Assembly: GCA_951804985.1 (NCBI GenBank)
Contig: OX638133.1
Location: 6,840,501-6,904,500, forward strand
DNA length: 64,000 nucleotides
Reading direction: 5' to 3'
Origin: Dryomyza anilis
Taxonomy: Eukaryota; Arthropoda; Insecta; Diptera; Dryomyzidae
The notes below the pieces were generated by a model. The model was given only the letters and a program-made list of their open reading frames with translations. It had not been told where the DNA came from and made no database searches. Position 1 is the stretch's first letter. Every line of letters starts with the position of its first letter. This document shows positions 10,411-22,700 of the stretch, piece after piece. Both the position numbers and the translations under genes were made by a program.

Positions 10411-12046
10411 CTGAGCCGAGTCGCTTTTACATTCCTTCACATAAAATTTATATGTTTGAAAATATTAGAAAATTACACTGTTGATATTGTTTAGCATTAA
10501 AAGAAAATATATTTGGTTGAATTCACTTAAATGCGACTGCATCTCAAGTGATGCAATACTTTTATTATTTAAAAAAACTTATTCGAAATCATTTATTTTG
10601 TCATTGCTTTTAGTTTGAACGCATGTTGGCTGGCATTAATTTTTCATTTTTGGAGAAATTGCAGAGTGTACAACAAATTGTAAGCTTATCTATGACAGGG
10701 TGCTGGAGCAAGTGAAACTTAGTGAGTGAGTGAGAGAAAGAGTGATTGCGTGCAAAGGAAGGAATGAGAAAGTGAGATAGATAGAACCTTTCGACAAGGA
10801 TGAGTTCCACTTGTTGGAATTGCCAAAGGATTCGATTTCAATAGAATCAGTTTATTCACAAAAGACAGGATAATCTATGTGATGCAACGAACAGAGTCGG
10901 GTTAGTAATTGACTTGTGGAAAATTTTGCGACAATATTGTGAAACTCATGGCTGGGTTTTGTACTGAGATAAAGTTGTAGTGCTGACAAGTGAGAAATAA
11001 CTAAGATTTAGAAATACTCAGTAGGTACCTCAAAAAGATGCTATTGATATTTATGAGCTTTAAGAGTTTTTTCTTAATATAAAATTTTAAAGTTTTAATA
11101 CATTTTTTTAAACTATACCTATTTGGCTATTATGACATTGTCGCATAAAAATCAAAAGGCATGTCTCAAAATCATTCAACTAAAAACTTTTAATAGCGCC
11201 CAATTTCCGTCGTTGTGCTCGATGCCTCTATAGAAATTCCTGACAGACACCTTTAAAAACGTATCCTTTTCGCATGAAGAAATTTGATTTAATTTGAAAT
11301 GAACACATTTCAAAGCTCACACATATACGCATCTGACATACACACACATACAACGTAGGAACATCCTTTTGTCCTTTTGTTTGGACTGCCGGAAAAGATT
11401 CCAGATTTCATTCACTCGAATCTCACGTTTCATTTATTTTTTGAAGTTCCACGATGACGACGAACCGAACCGAAGCGATGCGATGATGATAATGTTGATT
11501 TTGTTACTATTTTTATGCCTACAAGGATTAAAGTCTTAATTAAGTTTGTCAAAAATAACTTTCACGCACCATGGTACTACAAAAAAAAATACAGTGGAGG
11601 TCAACATTTAAAACTGAATTTTACACTTGATTTCATAGAGAGTCGTTGGGGAGGGTGAATCAAATGCAATAAAAATATAATTATTTTATTTATTGAGAAA
11701 ATCAAAAATCAATTAACAGCTTGGTTGTGATTAAAAAAAAACAATGATTGCTCAACTGCCACGCCTACCTAGCACCTCAGATGTATTTTCGATATGATAT
11801 ATTTTGAAAGTGCTTAGATTTCACCACAGACAACATTTTAAGCAGGATAATGTAAGGAAACTTGTAGACAAAACAAGTAGTTTATACGCATTGGAATTAC
11901 ATTTTATAGAAATATGTTATGTAGGCAAAGATGGGAATGCCTATTTCCTGCTATAGTGCGAACACAAATTTGGTGGGGAAATGTCAGACAAATAGTAGGA
12001 TATTGTAGGGTATGGTAGTCAATACAGGTGGACAAAAATGGTAGGC
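10411..12046. other. Intergenic DNA without recognised genes
   Basis: A GA-rich simple stretch (about 10715-10790) and a CA-rich stretch (about 11335-11355) are visible. No gene, tRNA or element was recognised. GTAGG-like words are frequent near 11990-12040 and resume after the MITE at 12789, which suggests the MITE interrupted that DNA. Confidence 0.35.
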
Positions 12047-12788
12047 ATACAAAATGATGAATTTATGAATTTTTCACAAACTATCAGATTCATCATATTG
12101 ATACCCAACGTTCATTAAATGACATATTCATGAATGCATTCATTATATATATGAACAAAGTATTCAATACAATGAATTGTCATATTGATGAATTTGTTCA
12201 AAAAAGAATTTTTTTTTTATAAAATAATTCGAAAAAAAATGTTGTAAAAATGTTATTTAAAAAATATCAGAAAAAAATTAATAAAAAAAATTTTTTTTTT
12301 TTTGGAAAAAATTGTTCCGTGAATTTTTTTTTTAATTTTTTTCACGAAAAAAACAAATTTCGAAAAAAAAACAAAATTAGAAATCCTTTTTTTTCAAAAT
12401 TTTTTTTTTTTTTACTAATTTATGCATGTCGCGCAAGCATTATATAAGATATAACATACAAAAACTACTTGAGAACTGAGAAGTACGTCAAATAATGAAC
12501 GAACATAAAAATATTTTGATAGAAATTTGGTTTAATGAACAGCGTTCTTCAATATGAAGAACGTATATGTTGTATTTTATATTTTGGTTCATTAATATGA
12601 TGAAAAGTATTCTTCATACAGTTCATCATATTGAAGAACAGTTTTTCGACAGTTACCAAGCGTTCATCATATTTATGATCGCACTCATTACATTGATGTC
12701 GTTAGTCATTAATATTATAAATGGTTCTTCAATACAATGAATCATGGTTTGATGAACGGAATACATCAATATGGTGTACATTTTTTCT
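12047..12788 (+). mobile_element. ATGAA-rich MITE, copy 1
   Basis: First of five related copies. Shared order: TTCATAAATATTATGAATTT-like start, CAGATTCATCATATTGATACC, AATGCATTCATTATATATATG, TATTCAATACAATGAATT, a poly-A/T core with TTCGAAAAAA runs, TTGTATTTTATATTTTGGTTC, AAGCGTTC, and a final TGTACATTTTTTCTGTGTA. No coding frame is present. The left terminal CACAGAAA is missing or decayed here. Confidence 0.7.
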
Positions 12789-13280
12789 GTGTATGCAATT
12801 GATAAAGAGTGTAGCAAAGTGGTAGAGAAATGTAGGAGTTGAATGGAAAAGATAGGAATTTTAAACGTCATACACATATTTAGACCTATGACTGAACTGG
12901 TCTTCAATTGAAGAATCTGATTCCGTTGAAAATTCTACAATTGAAAAACAGTTTAGTGACAAAACTAAAGTTCTGCATGTTGGCTTCATTCACCCCTTTC
13001 TATGCCATTTTGGTTTAATATAAAAGGGCTGTGAGCCGTTAGTTTTTGATACAAACCATACCTTTGTCTGCTTAAAATCGTTTGCAAATATATTTATAAA
13101 CTGCCATATGCCTGCCAAAAATGTTGGTTCGGAATGCTATATGCTTCCATTTATCTATTTTCTGACAGTAACTAAATTCGACTTAAAAATACTAAAAGAT
13201 TTGAAATTCTTCCAGATACAAAATATCTGCCATTTAAAGGAATATTTCGGGCATATTTCAATGAAGCATACACTTAAATT
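12789..13280. other. Short spacer with a TATA-like motif
   Basis: TATAAAAGGGC at 13019-13029 resembles a core promoter. No initiator sits at the right distance, and the only downstream frame (ATG at 13108) runs into a LINE 3' end, so no gene is claimed. Confidence 0.25.
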
Positions 13281-13428
13281 TTTTTTTTACAGATTAACCA
13301 ACGCTCAGGGGATGCCCCCTATTTGTGTAATGCACAGTGTTGATCGTAAGAAAGGATTATAGGTTAAAGGGAGTAGGAAAGAAGGAGTAGTGTCGGTGGA
13401 TGTGTGTTTTAAATTTACCAATATTAAC

Positions 13429-14211
13429 GAGTTGGGAAAGTTAGGTCACATGGGTAAGTTCGGTCATATGGGACGGACTGTTATAGTCGATCGGGCCCGA
13501 CTATGGAATACCCTACACCTTAATGTGAGATATTTAATTGTATACCTCATAATATTATTCACATATCAGAAATTTACATGATATAATTTAAAAAATTGAT
13601 ATAAAAGTATAAAATATCTAATAAAAAAATTTTAAAAATAAAAGTGGGCGGACCACGCCTATATTTAATATTTTGTAAGGCAAATATTTCACAGATTTCA
13701 TTTTAATAATTTACGGATCAAACTTCCACTATGAAAACCCGGGAAATAATGAAAAAAAAAAGGGGGCGGATCACTCCCATTTTTGGACCACATATTTTTA
13801 GGTGAATTATAACAATATGTTTTAAATTTTATAACTATATTTTGAATACTTTTCGAGTTATTAGTTCCTAAAGAGTTATATAAAAGTGACTTGTATGGGA
13901 GGTGGGCGTGTCCGTTGACCGATTTGGCTCATTTTCAAACTTAGTTCCTACTTTTGGCTAAAATATATTGAGACGAAATTTCATCGTATTCTGATCAGTA
14001 TTTCTCAAGATTTTCTGTATTCGGACAGCAAGACAGCAAGACAGCAAGACGGACAGACAGACAGACAGACGGACATGGCTAAACGGACTCGGGTAGTGAT
14101 GCTGATCAAGAATATATATACTTTTCCATACCGGACACGCCTCCTAAGAGGCGTTACAATATATGCACAAAGTTAATATACCCTGTACCTCATAGGTGTA
14201 GGGTATAAAAA
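13429..14211 (-). mobile_element. DINE-1-like element nested in the LINE
   Basis: Close relative of the 7137-7978 copy. Both start ACGAGTTGGGAAAGTTAGG and end CTCATAGGTGTAGGGTAT on the plus strand. Comparison with the intact LINE tail at 36860-36890 places the insertion between ACCAATATTA and AAATGTC. No target duplication is visible, as expected for a rolling-circle element entering at an A|T or T|T site. Confidence 0.78.
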
Positions 14212-14229
14212 TGTCAGGGAAAACAGACG

Positions 14230-15872
14230 CAGGGAGATTATTCCACAAACGTATCGTGCGACTGAAGAACAAGTTCTCTCTGTAATGTGTAGTTCTGTTG
14301 AGAACCGAGTTGACTACAAAGGGGTGGGCTTGATTCGATGCTCTAGTAGAACGAAAGAACACGCGACCTGGTGGTATCAGGCCATGTATTTCCCTCGAAA
14401 ACGTACCTTTGCAATACCTATAAAACAGGCTTACACACCCTGCGGTCCTTCGGTGTTCAAGAGAACCAACAGAGGATGAACTATTTTCAACCCCTATTAA
14501 ATATATTGCACGTTGTTGGATTCGATCCAGGAACTCCAAAGAATATTTTGAAGCCCCTGTCCATATGTGCGAATTGGATTCCATCTTAGGCCGAATATAG
14601 GTAGTGTAAACAGTGCGTAATGTCTTACATCGTTTTAGAAAACCGAGGCACTTGGCCGCTTCTTTCGACACATCAAATATATGATCATTCCAACGGAAGT
14701 CACATTGAATTGATATGCCCAGAACGTCAAGAGCAGCTGACTGCGCAATATCCACAGAACCCATATTGAGGTAAGGGAGGGGTGAGTCCATTCTTTTGTG
14801 AGATAACCGACAACATTGGGTCTTGCTTGCATTAAAATAAACTCTATTTGCAAGATCCCACTCGGAGATTGTTTTAAGGTCATTATTTAGTGTATAATTA
14901 ATTCAGTGCCTTTTAATCTCAATCTCCAAAGAATTTGGGCGCTTATTGAACGAATATGAATGACAAATGTTACTGTCATCTGCAAAGGAATGGATTGGGT
15001 TCTTGGTCGATGACAGAAGGTCATTGATAAAAACCATAAATAGTGACGGGGATAGGACGAAACCCTGCGGGACTCCAGAATTGATGGAATGTTGTTCTGA
15101 AAAAACATCATCCATCGCAACTCGTATTGAACGACCCTGGAGAAAACTCGATATCCCCGAGTAAAAGAATTACCGACACAATATGCAATTAGTTTTGAAA
15201 CGAGGGCTTCATGTCACACTCGATCAAAGGCCTTTGAAATACATAAAGCTACAACCTTACTCTCCCGAAAAGGTGAATACAATTATTCCACTATTCAGGG
15301 AGAACCGCCATTAAGGTACACGTGGATCTAGTCCTACGGAAACCATATTGTCGGTCACTTAGTAATTCGTTGTGCTCCAAATAATTTACAAGGTGAAAGT
15401 TTATTACGCTCTCCGTTACCTTATAGAACGCAGAGCATACTGCAATGGGTCGGTAATTGGCAGGGTTCGTAGCCTCGCCCTTTTTCGAAACCTTGCTGGA
15501 CATTGGCAATCTTCCAACAAGATGAATAAACTCCTTTCGTGTAGGAGATGTTAAAAAGGTTACGCAACGGAGAAGCCAGCGTTGACGTACACTTCTTCTT
15601 CAACACATACACAGATGTGCCATCTGGCCCTGTGGCTTTGTTAATATTGAGGTTTGTTAGGACCTTGATGACTGCCCGAGTTCAAAAATGAATCTCTGGC
15701 ATTGCAGAAGAAACAAATTCAACGATGGACAGTGGTTGATTGCTATCTGGGAGCGTTGAGCAAATAAGTCTGCCAAGAGATTAGCTTTGTCAACCGGGTC
15801 AGTGAAGGTCTGGCCACTCATAACAAGGGTTGGAGTAGACGATGTCGTCTGATTTTTTACCCTTATTGACAA
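14230..15872 (-). pseudogene. LINE reverse transcriptase pseudogene
   Basis: Frames in more than one phase on the minus strand give, from 5' to 3', a pre-RT linker (DPVDKANLLADLFAQ, about 15790), the RT fingers motif NPANYRPIAVCSAF (about 15450), QYGFRR (about 15340), SGVPQGFVLSPSLF then the catalytic FADD at 14975-14986, the thumb region LGISIQCDFRWNDHI (about 14710), and the C-terminal SRTIRLWNNLPASVFP (about 14240). Frameshifts and stops between 14800 and 15600 make it dead. The first position of the catalytic box is Phe, as in many insect LINEs. Motifs fit the jockey/CR1-type non-LTR group. I could not assign the clade. Confidence 0.75.
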
Positions 15873-16078
15873 ATGACCAGATATGTTTACTATCTCTATG
15901 ATAGGGAAGGACCTTTTTGCGCGCGATTCCTAGGCTCTATGCGAAGTCTTTCAGTATAAACATTCTTATTAGAACGCTAATTCTAAAAATCTTCCTCTTT
16001 CAACCTAACTGCAATCCTGCAAGTCTCATTAAACAAGGAGTGGTGCTTGGGTTTAAAGCGAATATTTTTATAAGGTAT

Positions 16079-16492
16079 CCCTAGTAGAAATTTTGGTAGT
16101 GATCATATCATTATTTGAGATGATCGGGATATGACGATGCCCATAATGTTCTTGTAACGCTGTGTCCTGATCATGTACTGACCTCAGGCCTGTATCATGT
16201 AATGATCGGGCAATTCACCTTATTATTAATTACCCCACAATTACCTTGTAAGAACCCGAGCATAATTGGGTTTCTCTCATTAAATCTCAATCATTGACTG
16301 ATGCTAATTTCGTTATGAGGAATAAATAATGTACTTATGATCGGAAACATTGACTATTTAGATAATGTAAACCCTGGTATGGTAAGCATGATAAGGACAT
16401 GCAAAGGCAATGATCATATTGTCTCTAATAGGGCTTACCCAACGAAAACCCGATCATTTCCCGATGGCGCATCGGGCAAATTTCTACTAGGA
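16079..16492. mobile_element. MITE with CCCTAGTAGAAATTT terminal repeats, copy 1
   Basis: CCCTAGTAGAAATTT at 16079-16093 is matched by AAATTTCTACTAGG at 16478-16491. Internal landmarks GATGATCGGGATATGACGA, CATGTACTGA, GATCATTTCCCGATGGCGCA are shared, in inverse orientation, with the copy at 48967-49424. GATCAT words are frequent. There is no transposase. Confidence 0.75.
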
Positions 16493-18573
16493 ATGAAGGT
16501 TTTTGTACCCTTAAGGGCGCGGCATTTATGTCTCTATCTGAGAAACACAATTTAAAGTTGCGAAAAAAAAATATCTACGGTAGGTTATCAGGTTGAGTAT
16601 AATTTTGAGGCAGATTTCTGGGATATATCGGGCATGGGTAGCTTTTAATACCAATCTGCCAATATCTTCTTAAAATTGAAAATAAAATCTAAACTACAGC
16701 GACCAATGTTTTTTAGGGAAGAATTAAAAAATATTGACAAACTTCCATTGATTTGTGAGTTAACCGGAAATAATCTAGAAAAATACAAAACTTATACACT
16801 GTCAAAAATATTTATTCTAAACTGCATTAAGTTTGAAAAAATGGTGAACTAGCTTCTTTATGACAGTTTATCATAGAACGAACCATTACAAGCCCATTAA
16901 GTAATGGAATAGCACAGCACAAACGTTTTTTTTCTTTTTGTTGTGTTGCCGCGGTTTTGATTTAATTTAATTAAAGCCAAAAGCAAGAAAAACACCGTTA
17001 ATGGAATTAGTGCAAAAAAAATTGAAAAGAGCCAGAGAAAAGTACGACGTGTTAATAGCGTTGCATGAATGTCAGATGCAGGCTAAATATGACAGCGACC
17101 ACAACAGCAGCAGCAAGAACTATGTCTGTGGCGCGCGGCCCAAATTGAGTAGAGGGTTCGCATCGCACGTGACAACATGTCAATGGTTGGCTATTTCTGT
17201 TGTTGTTGTGCTATAGTTGTCGTCGCCATTTTTTTTTGTATTCGTTTGTTGCCGGTAAAGTCTTTCGTCAACTATGCTGCGGCTTACCAAAGCAAAGTAA
17301 GACTGACAGTCCGTCTTTTTGTCTGTATATTGTGTGTGTCGTCTGGTCTCGCCAAATCTTTGCACAATCCATTAGTTGCAAATGATGCCCCAGAGATGTT
17401 TGTGTTTTGCTAATATGTATGCGTTTTCAAATTTTGATGTGGTGGTTACTGCTGGAACATGCACTGCATACAAATTATCAAACAAGTAGCAAAAAATAAA
17501 GTCTACTTGAAATCACTTTGTGACATATTTTTTTTATTCACGCTTTACTTCTTCAAAGGATACTAAACTCACTCAGAAACGTGTGCGACTGAACCAAATT
17601 ATGCACTATCATTATAAGTAGTAGTACTTTCTACTCCCTTCTCATAATTTTCTACTCCCTTTTAATGAAATCTATTCCCTTCGCAAAAATTGCGAAGGGA
17701 ATCTTTTTTAATTTTGCTCTAGACCGCACCATACTATAAATATAAGAATTATAGAAACTCCCAAAATCAGGAATTAATAAAAATGTTAAATATTGAGATA
17801 TCAATTAATTTATATACATTTTATATAAAATAAATAATTCATATTTCTACTCAATGTTCAACAAATTTAATCCTTTATTCAATTTTCTACTCATTTTACA
17901 TTAAATCAACTCCATTTTGCTTTCAATTCTACTCCTTTTTACTCCTTTTTACTCCCCAATTTTTCCAAATCTACTCCATTTGCATTGGTGAAAAGTGTGA
18001 ACACTAACTTATACACTACAATTTAATAAATAAAGTTTTTGCTAATATTTCTGTTTGAATGCATGCAGTGATATGAAATCGAAGAAACTCTTTTAACCAA
18101 TTTGAAATCTTTCAAAATATTTTAACTCTTTCAACACATTTTAGCTCCTTCAATACATTGGAAGTTCATTCAGCAGCGATTTGCATCGAAAATGAATTTG
18201 TTGAAATTGCATTTGATGAAATGTAAAAACGAACGAAAATTGAAAAACGTACAAAATTTCTTACTTAGATAAATTCGCTTGCAGCCGAAGGCAAATTCTG
18301 TCTGGATGGTGCATTCTTCATTTATTTGTGCACCATTTCCATACATATATTACAGAGTTTGTGTGTGTGTGTGTTTTGTGGTTGGCTGCATAATTTCGGT
18401 AAGGAAACTATCATCTGTTGTGCCCTGTACTTCGAATCTTATATTACGCAGATATTCATATTTATGTGCACGAATGTATTATATTTTCTATTTGAAAATC
18501 AGCATATTAAATTTTATCAGTAAGTTTTAAAAATAGTCCAAAATTAAATAAACATGATTGACGCTTTTCGGAG
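16493..18573. other. Intergenic DNA with TCTACTCC words, a hairpin and a GT tract
   Basis: TTCTACTCCC/TTTTTACTCC words recur between 17625 and 17990. A hairpin with 13-bp arms (17674-17686 and 17690-17702) lies in the same segment, so a small element is likely. A short (GT)n tract is at 18357-18375. No gene was confidently seen. Confidence 0.4.
17001..17216 (+). CDS. Unrecognised 71-codon open frame
   Basis: An ATG with a purine-poor context opens a 71-codon frame whose first third is Lys/Arg/Glu-rich and helix-like (MELVQKKLKRAREKYDV), followed by a Ser/Asn run from CAGCAG-type DNA and a hydrophobic end. It is GC-richer than its surroundings. I recognise no family. It could equally be chance in a low-complexity stretch. 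Confidence 0.15.
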   Translation: MELVQKKLKRAREKYDVLIALHECQMQAKYDSDHNSSSKNYVCGARPKLSRGFASHVTTCQWLAISVVVVL

Positions 18574-20068
18574 TTTTACAAATTTTATGAGTTTTACGAA
18601 TTTTATGAATTTTATAAATTTCTGAATTTTATGAATTTTATGAATTTTATGAATTTAATGAATTTTATGAATTTTATGAATTTTATGAATTTTATGAATT
18701 TTATGAATTTTATAGATTTTATGAATTTTATGAATTTTATGAATTTTATGAATTTTATGAATTTTATGAATTTTATGAATTTTATGATATTTATGAATTT
18801 TATGAATTTTATGATATTTATGAATTTTATGAATTTTCTGAATTTTAAGAATTTTCTGAACTTTATGAATTTTCTGAATTTTCTGAATTTTATGAATTTT
18901 ATGTTTTTTTTAATTTTATGAATTTTATAAATTTTATGAATTTTATGAATTTTATGAATTTTATAAATTTTATGAATTTTATGAGTATTACGAGTTTTAT
19001 AAGTTTTATGAATTTTATGAATTTTATGAATTTTATGAATTATAAATTTCATGAGTTTTATAAATTTTATGAATTTTATGAATTTTTGAATTTTTTGAAT
19101 TTTATGAATTTTATGAATTTTATGATTTTTATGATTTTTATGATTTTTATGAATTTTATGAATTTTATGAATTTTATGAATTTTATGAATTTTATGAATT
19201 TTATGAATTTTATGAATTTTATGAATTTTATGAATTTTATAAATTTTATGAATTTTATGAATTTTATGAATTTTATGAATTTTATAAATTTTATCAATTT
19301 ATGAATTTTATGAACTTTATGAATTTTATGAATTTTATGAATTTTATGAATTTTATGAATTTTATGAATTTTATGAATTTTATGAATTTTATGAATTTTA
19401 TGAATTTTATGAATTTTATGAATTTTATGAATTTTATGAATTTTATGAATTTTATGAATTTTATGAATTTTATGAATTTTATGAATTTTATGAATTTTAT
19501 GAATTTTATGAATTTTATGAATTTTATGAATTTTATGAATTTTATGAATTTTATGAATTTTATGAATTTTATGAATTATATGAATTATATGAATTATATG
19601 AATTTTATGAATTTTATGAATTTTATGAATTTTATGAATTTTATGAATTTTATAAATTTTATGAAATTTATGAAATTATGAAATTTATGAATTTTATGAA
19701 TTTTATGAATTTTATAAATTTTATGAATTTTATGAATTTTATGAATTTTATAAATTTTATGAATTTTATGAATTTTATGAATTTTATGAATTTTATGAAT
19801 TTTATGACTTTTATGAATTTTATGAATTTTATGAATTTTATGAATTTTATGAATTTTATGAATTTTATGAATTTTGTGAATTTTATGAATTTTATGAATT
19901 TTATGAATTTTATGAATTTTATGAATTTTATGAATTTTATGAATTTTATGAATTTTATGAATTTTATGAATTTTCAGTTTTATAAATTTTATGAATTTTA
20001 TAAGTTTTACGAATTTTATAAATTTTATGAATTTTATGAATTTTGTGAATTTTATAAATTTCATAAAA
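18574..20068 (+). repeat. 9-bp satellite GAATTTTAT, array A (forward)
   Basis: Head-to-tail 9-bp units over about 1.5 kb. Variants (GATTTTTAT, GAATTTTCT, AAATTTTAT) are common at the left edge (18580-19130), and long runs are nearly perfect from 19300 to 19960. Because 9 is a multiple of 3, several frames lack stops and give artificial MNF, EFY or IKF proteins. Confidence 0.97.
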
Positions 20069-21057
20069 AATTTTAAATTTTTTAGCATTATTGAATTTTC
20101 TAATTATGGGAATTTTATTTAAAATTTCTTTAGGTTTTAAGAATTTAGTTAAATTTTTAATAGGCACCCTTCAAACTTTGAATATTGTGCATGAATGCAA
20201 GTCTTGAGACTTACGCCGGATTCATTTCCAACCAGAATTTCGATACATTTAATATATTTGTCTGTCTGTCCGTCGGTCCGTCCCATCATACTATTCAATA
20301 GTGATTAAATAAATTGTTGCGCGCTGCCACGTCCTCTGTTGGCAAACAGACAGAGTTCACTCCGGGGAGCCATCGAGTTAAGTCTTTGGCAGATTTCGCA
20401 CACGAAAGTAATTAACTATTAGCGGTGCGGGCGGTATCCTGGGTGGTTCTGCGGCAATGGAGAAAGAGGTGATGCTGCCGGCGGTGACTGGGGTGGGTCC
20501 CGGCAGTGACAACTATGAAATCCATTAATAAAATGACAACATATCCGAGAAGACGACAGTTAAATTTAAATATCAGTCATAAACTTTAGCATGTGTGGCG
20601 CCACAGTGACATTTGTTCGAACTACAAAAGAGCATCCGCTCTGTCATCGAGTAGAGAAATTTGTTTGTTTGTGTGTGTGTCTTATCAGCTGATTTGCATA
20701 CGTACGATTCATGTATTTCTGTGCGTGTGTGTGACAAATTTAATGTTCCAAGAAATGTGTGTCAAAAGCAGCGCGTAATTAATTTTAAATTCCGATTAGT
20801 TTCCACGCAATAAATTATTAAATATTTAATTACGGCGGCATGTTTAATATTTTGATAATTGCAATTTAGATGGTAGTATTTAACACATTTCCATGTGGCA
20901 TTTTGATGACATTGCTAGCAGTAAAAATATACCTATTTATGTTTTTAATTAATATTGAATATTATGATGTTTTACTAATTAAAGTTCTTTAATTATTTGG
21001 ATATTGTATTTTTGTAGTAGTTGTTTTTTGCATAATTTTGCATAATAATATTTTTCA
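20069..21057. other. Unique, GC-richer island between satellite arrays A and B
   Basis: Non-repetitive DNA with GC-rich patches around 20330-20530 and 20590-20790. It contains the candidate exon at 20423-20528. No other gene was recognised. Confidence 0.4.
20423..20528 (+). CDS. Candidate terminal exon, unrecognised
   Basis: After a possible acceptor (AACTATTAG, ending at 20422) a frame of 34 codons runs to a stop at 20526-20528. An AATAAA overlaps the stop (20527-20532). The peptide is Gly-rich then acidic (GAGGILGGSAAMEKEVML ... SDNYEIH), with strongly fly-like codons (CTG, GAG, GTG, GGC). That is unusual in such AT-rich DNA. No family was recognised. The complementary strand is also open over the same bases, so strand is not certain. 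Confidence 0.28.
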
Positions 21058-22700
21058 TTTTTATAAATTTTTTAATTTTATGAATTATATACATTTTTTA
21101 ATTTTATTTTTTTATGAGTTTTATGACATTCATGTATTATACGAATTTTATGATTTTGATGGATTTTATGTAATTTTATGAATTTTTTGACTTATAAGAA
21201 TTTTATAAATTTTATGATTTTTATGAAATTTATGAATTTTACGAATTTTCTGAATTTTAAAAATTTTATGAATTTTTATTTATTAATTTTATTGAATTTT
21301 ATAAATTTATTCAATTTTATGAATTTCATGAATTTTATGAATTTGATAAATTTTATGAATTTTATGAAATTTATGAATTTTATGAAATTATTAAATTTAT
21401 GAATTTTATGAATTTTATGAATTTTATAAATTTTATCAATTTATGAATTTTATCAATTTTATGAACTTTATGAATTTTATGAATTTTATGAATTTTATGA
21501 ATTTTATGAATTTTATGAATTTTATGAATTTTATGAACTTTATGAATTTTATGAATTTTATGAATTTTATGAATTTTATGAATTTTATGAATTTTATGAA
21601 TTTTATGAATTTTATGAATTTTATGAATTTTATGAATTTTATGAATTTTATGAATTTTATGAATTTTATGAATTTTATGAATTTTATGAATTTTATGAAT
21701 TTTATGAATTTTATGAATTTTATGAATTTTATGAATTTTATGAATTTTATGAATTTTATGAATTTTATGAATTTTATGAATTTTATGAATTTTATGAATT
21801 TTATGAATTTTATGAATTTTATGAATTTTATGAATTTTATGAATTTTATGAATTTTATGAATTTTATGAATTTTATGAATTTTATGAATTTTATGAATTT
21901 TATGAATTTTATGAATTTTATGAATTTTATGAATTTTATGAATTTTATGAATTTTATGAATTTTATGAATTTTATGAATTTTATGAATTTTATGAATTTT
22001 ATGAATTTTATGAATTTTATGAATTTTATGAATTTTATGAATTTTATGAATTTTATGAATTTTATGAATTTTATGAATTTTATGAATTTTATGAATTTTA
22101 TGAATTTTATGAATTTTATGAATTTTATGAATTTCATGAATTTTTACTAATTTTATAAATTTTGTGAATTTTGTGAATTTAATGAATTTTATGAATTTTA
22201 CGAATTTTATGAATTTTATGAATTTTATAGATTTTATGAATTTTATGAATTTTATGAATTTTATGAATTTTATGAATTTTATGAATTTTATGAATTTTAT
22301 GAATTTTATGAATTTTATGAATTTTATGAATTTAATGAATTTTATGAATTTTATGAATTTTATTAATGTTATGAATTTTATGAATGTTATGAATGTTAAG
22401 AATTTTATGAATTTTATGAATTTTATTAATTTTATGAATTTTGTGAATTTTAAGAATTTTATGAATTTTATGAATTCTATGAATTTTATGATTTCTATGA
22501 ATTTTATGAATTCTATGAATTTATGAATTCTATGAATTTTATGAACTCATGAATTAATGCATTAATAAGTTAATGAATTAATGTATTAATGAAATAATTA
22601 AGTAATGAATTAGTTAAATTATGAAATTATGAATTTATGAAAATATGAAATTATGAATTTACGAATTTACTAATTTATGAATTGATGTATATACGAATTT
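21058..22700 (+). repeat. 9-bp satellite GAATTTTAT, array B (forward)
   Basis: Same unit and orientation as array A. Degenerate edges (21058-21450 and 22140-22700) flank a core at about 21451-22130 of roughly 75 nearly identical copies. Rare GAACTTTAT variants occur at about 21466 and 21532. The right edge breaks down into AATGAATT-like words. Confidence 0.97.

Larger units (their letters stand above)
13281..15990 (-). mobile_element. Decayed non-LTR retrotransposon (LINE), split by a DINE-1-like insertion
   Basis: Minus-strand reverse transcriptase remnants lie at 14230-15872. The 3' end of the element (C-terminal codons, stop, A-rich tail) is displaced to about 13281-13428 by the DINE-1-like element at 13429-14211. 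A second 3' end of the family at 36723-36995 is uninterrupted and shows how the two halves join. The 5' limit is unclear. Sequence up to the MITE at 16079 may belong to it. Endonuclease motifs were not seen. Confidence 0.75.

Noticed and set aside
13019..13362. TATA-driven gene with ATG at 13108
   Set aside because: No initiator at the right distance, and the frame runs into a LINE 3' tail.
16337..16555. 72-codon plus-strand frame
   Set aside because: Lies mostly inside the CCCTAGTAG MITE.
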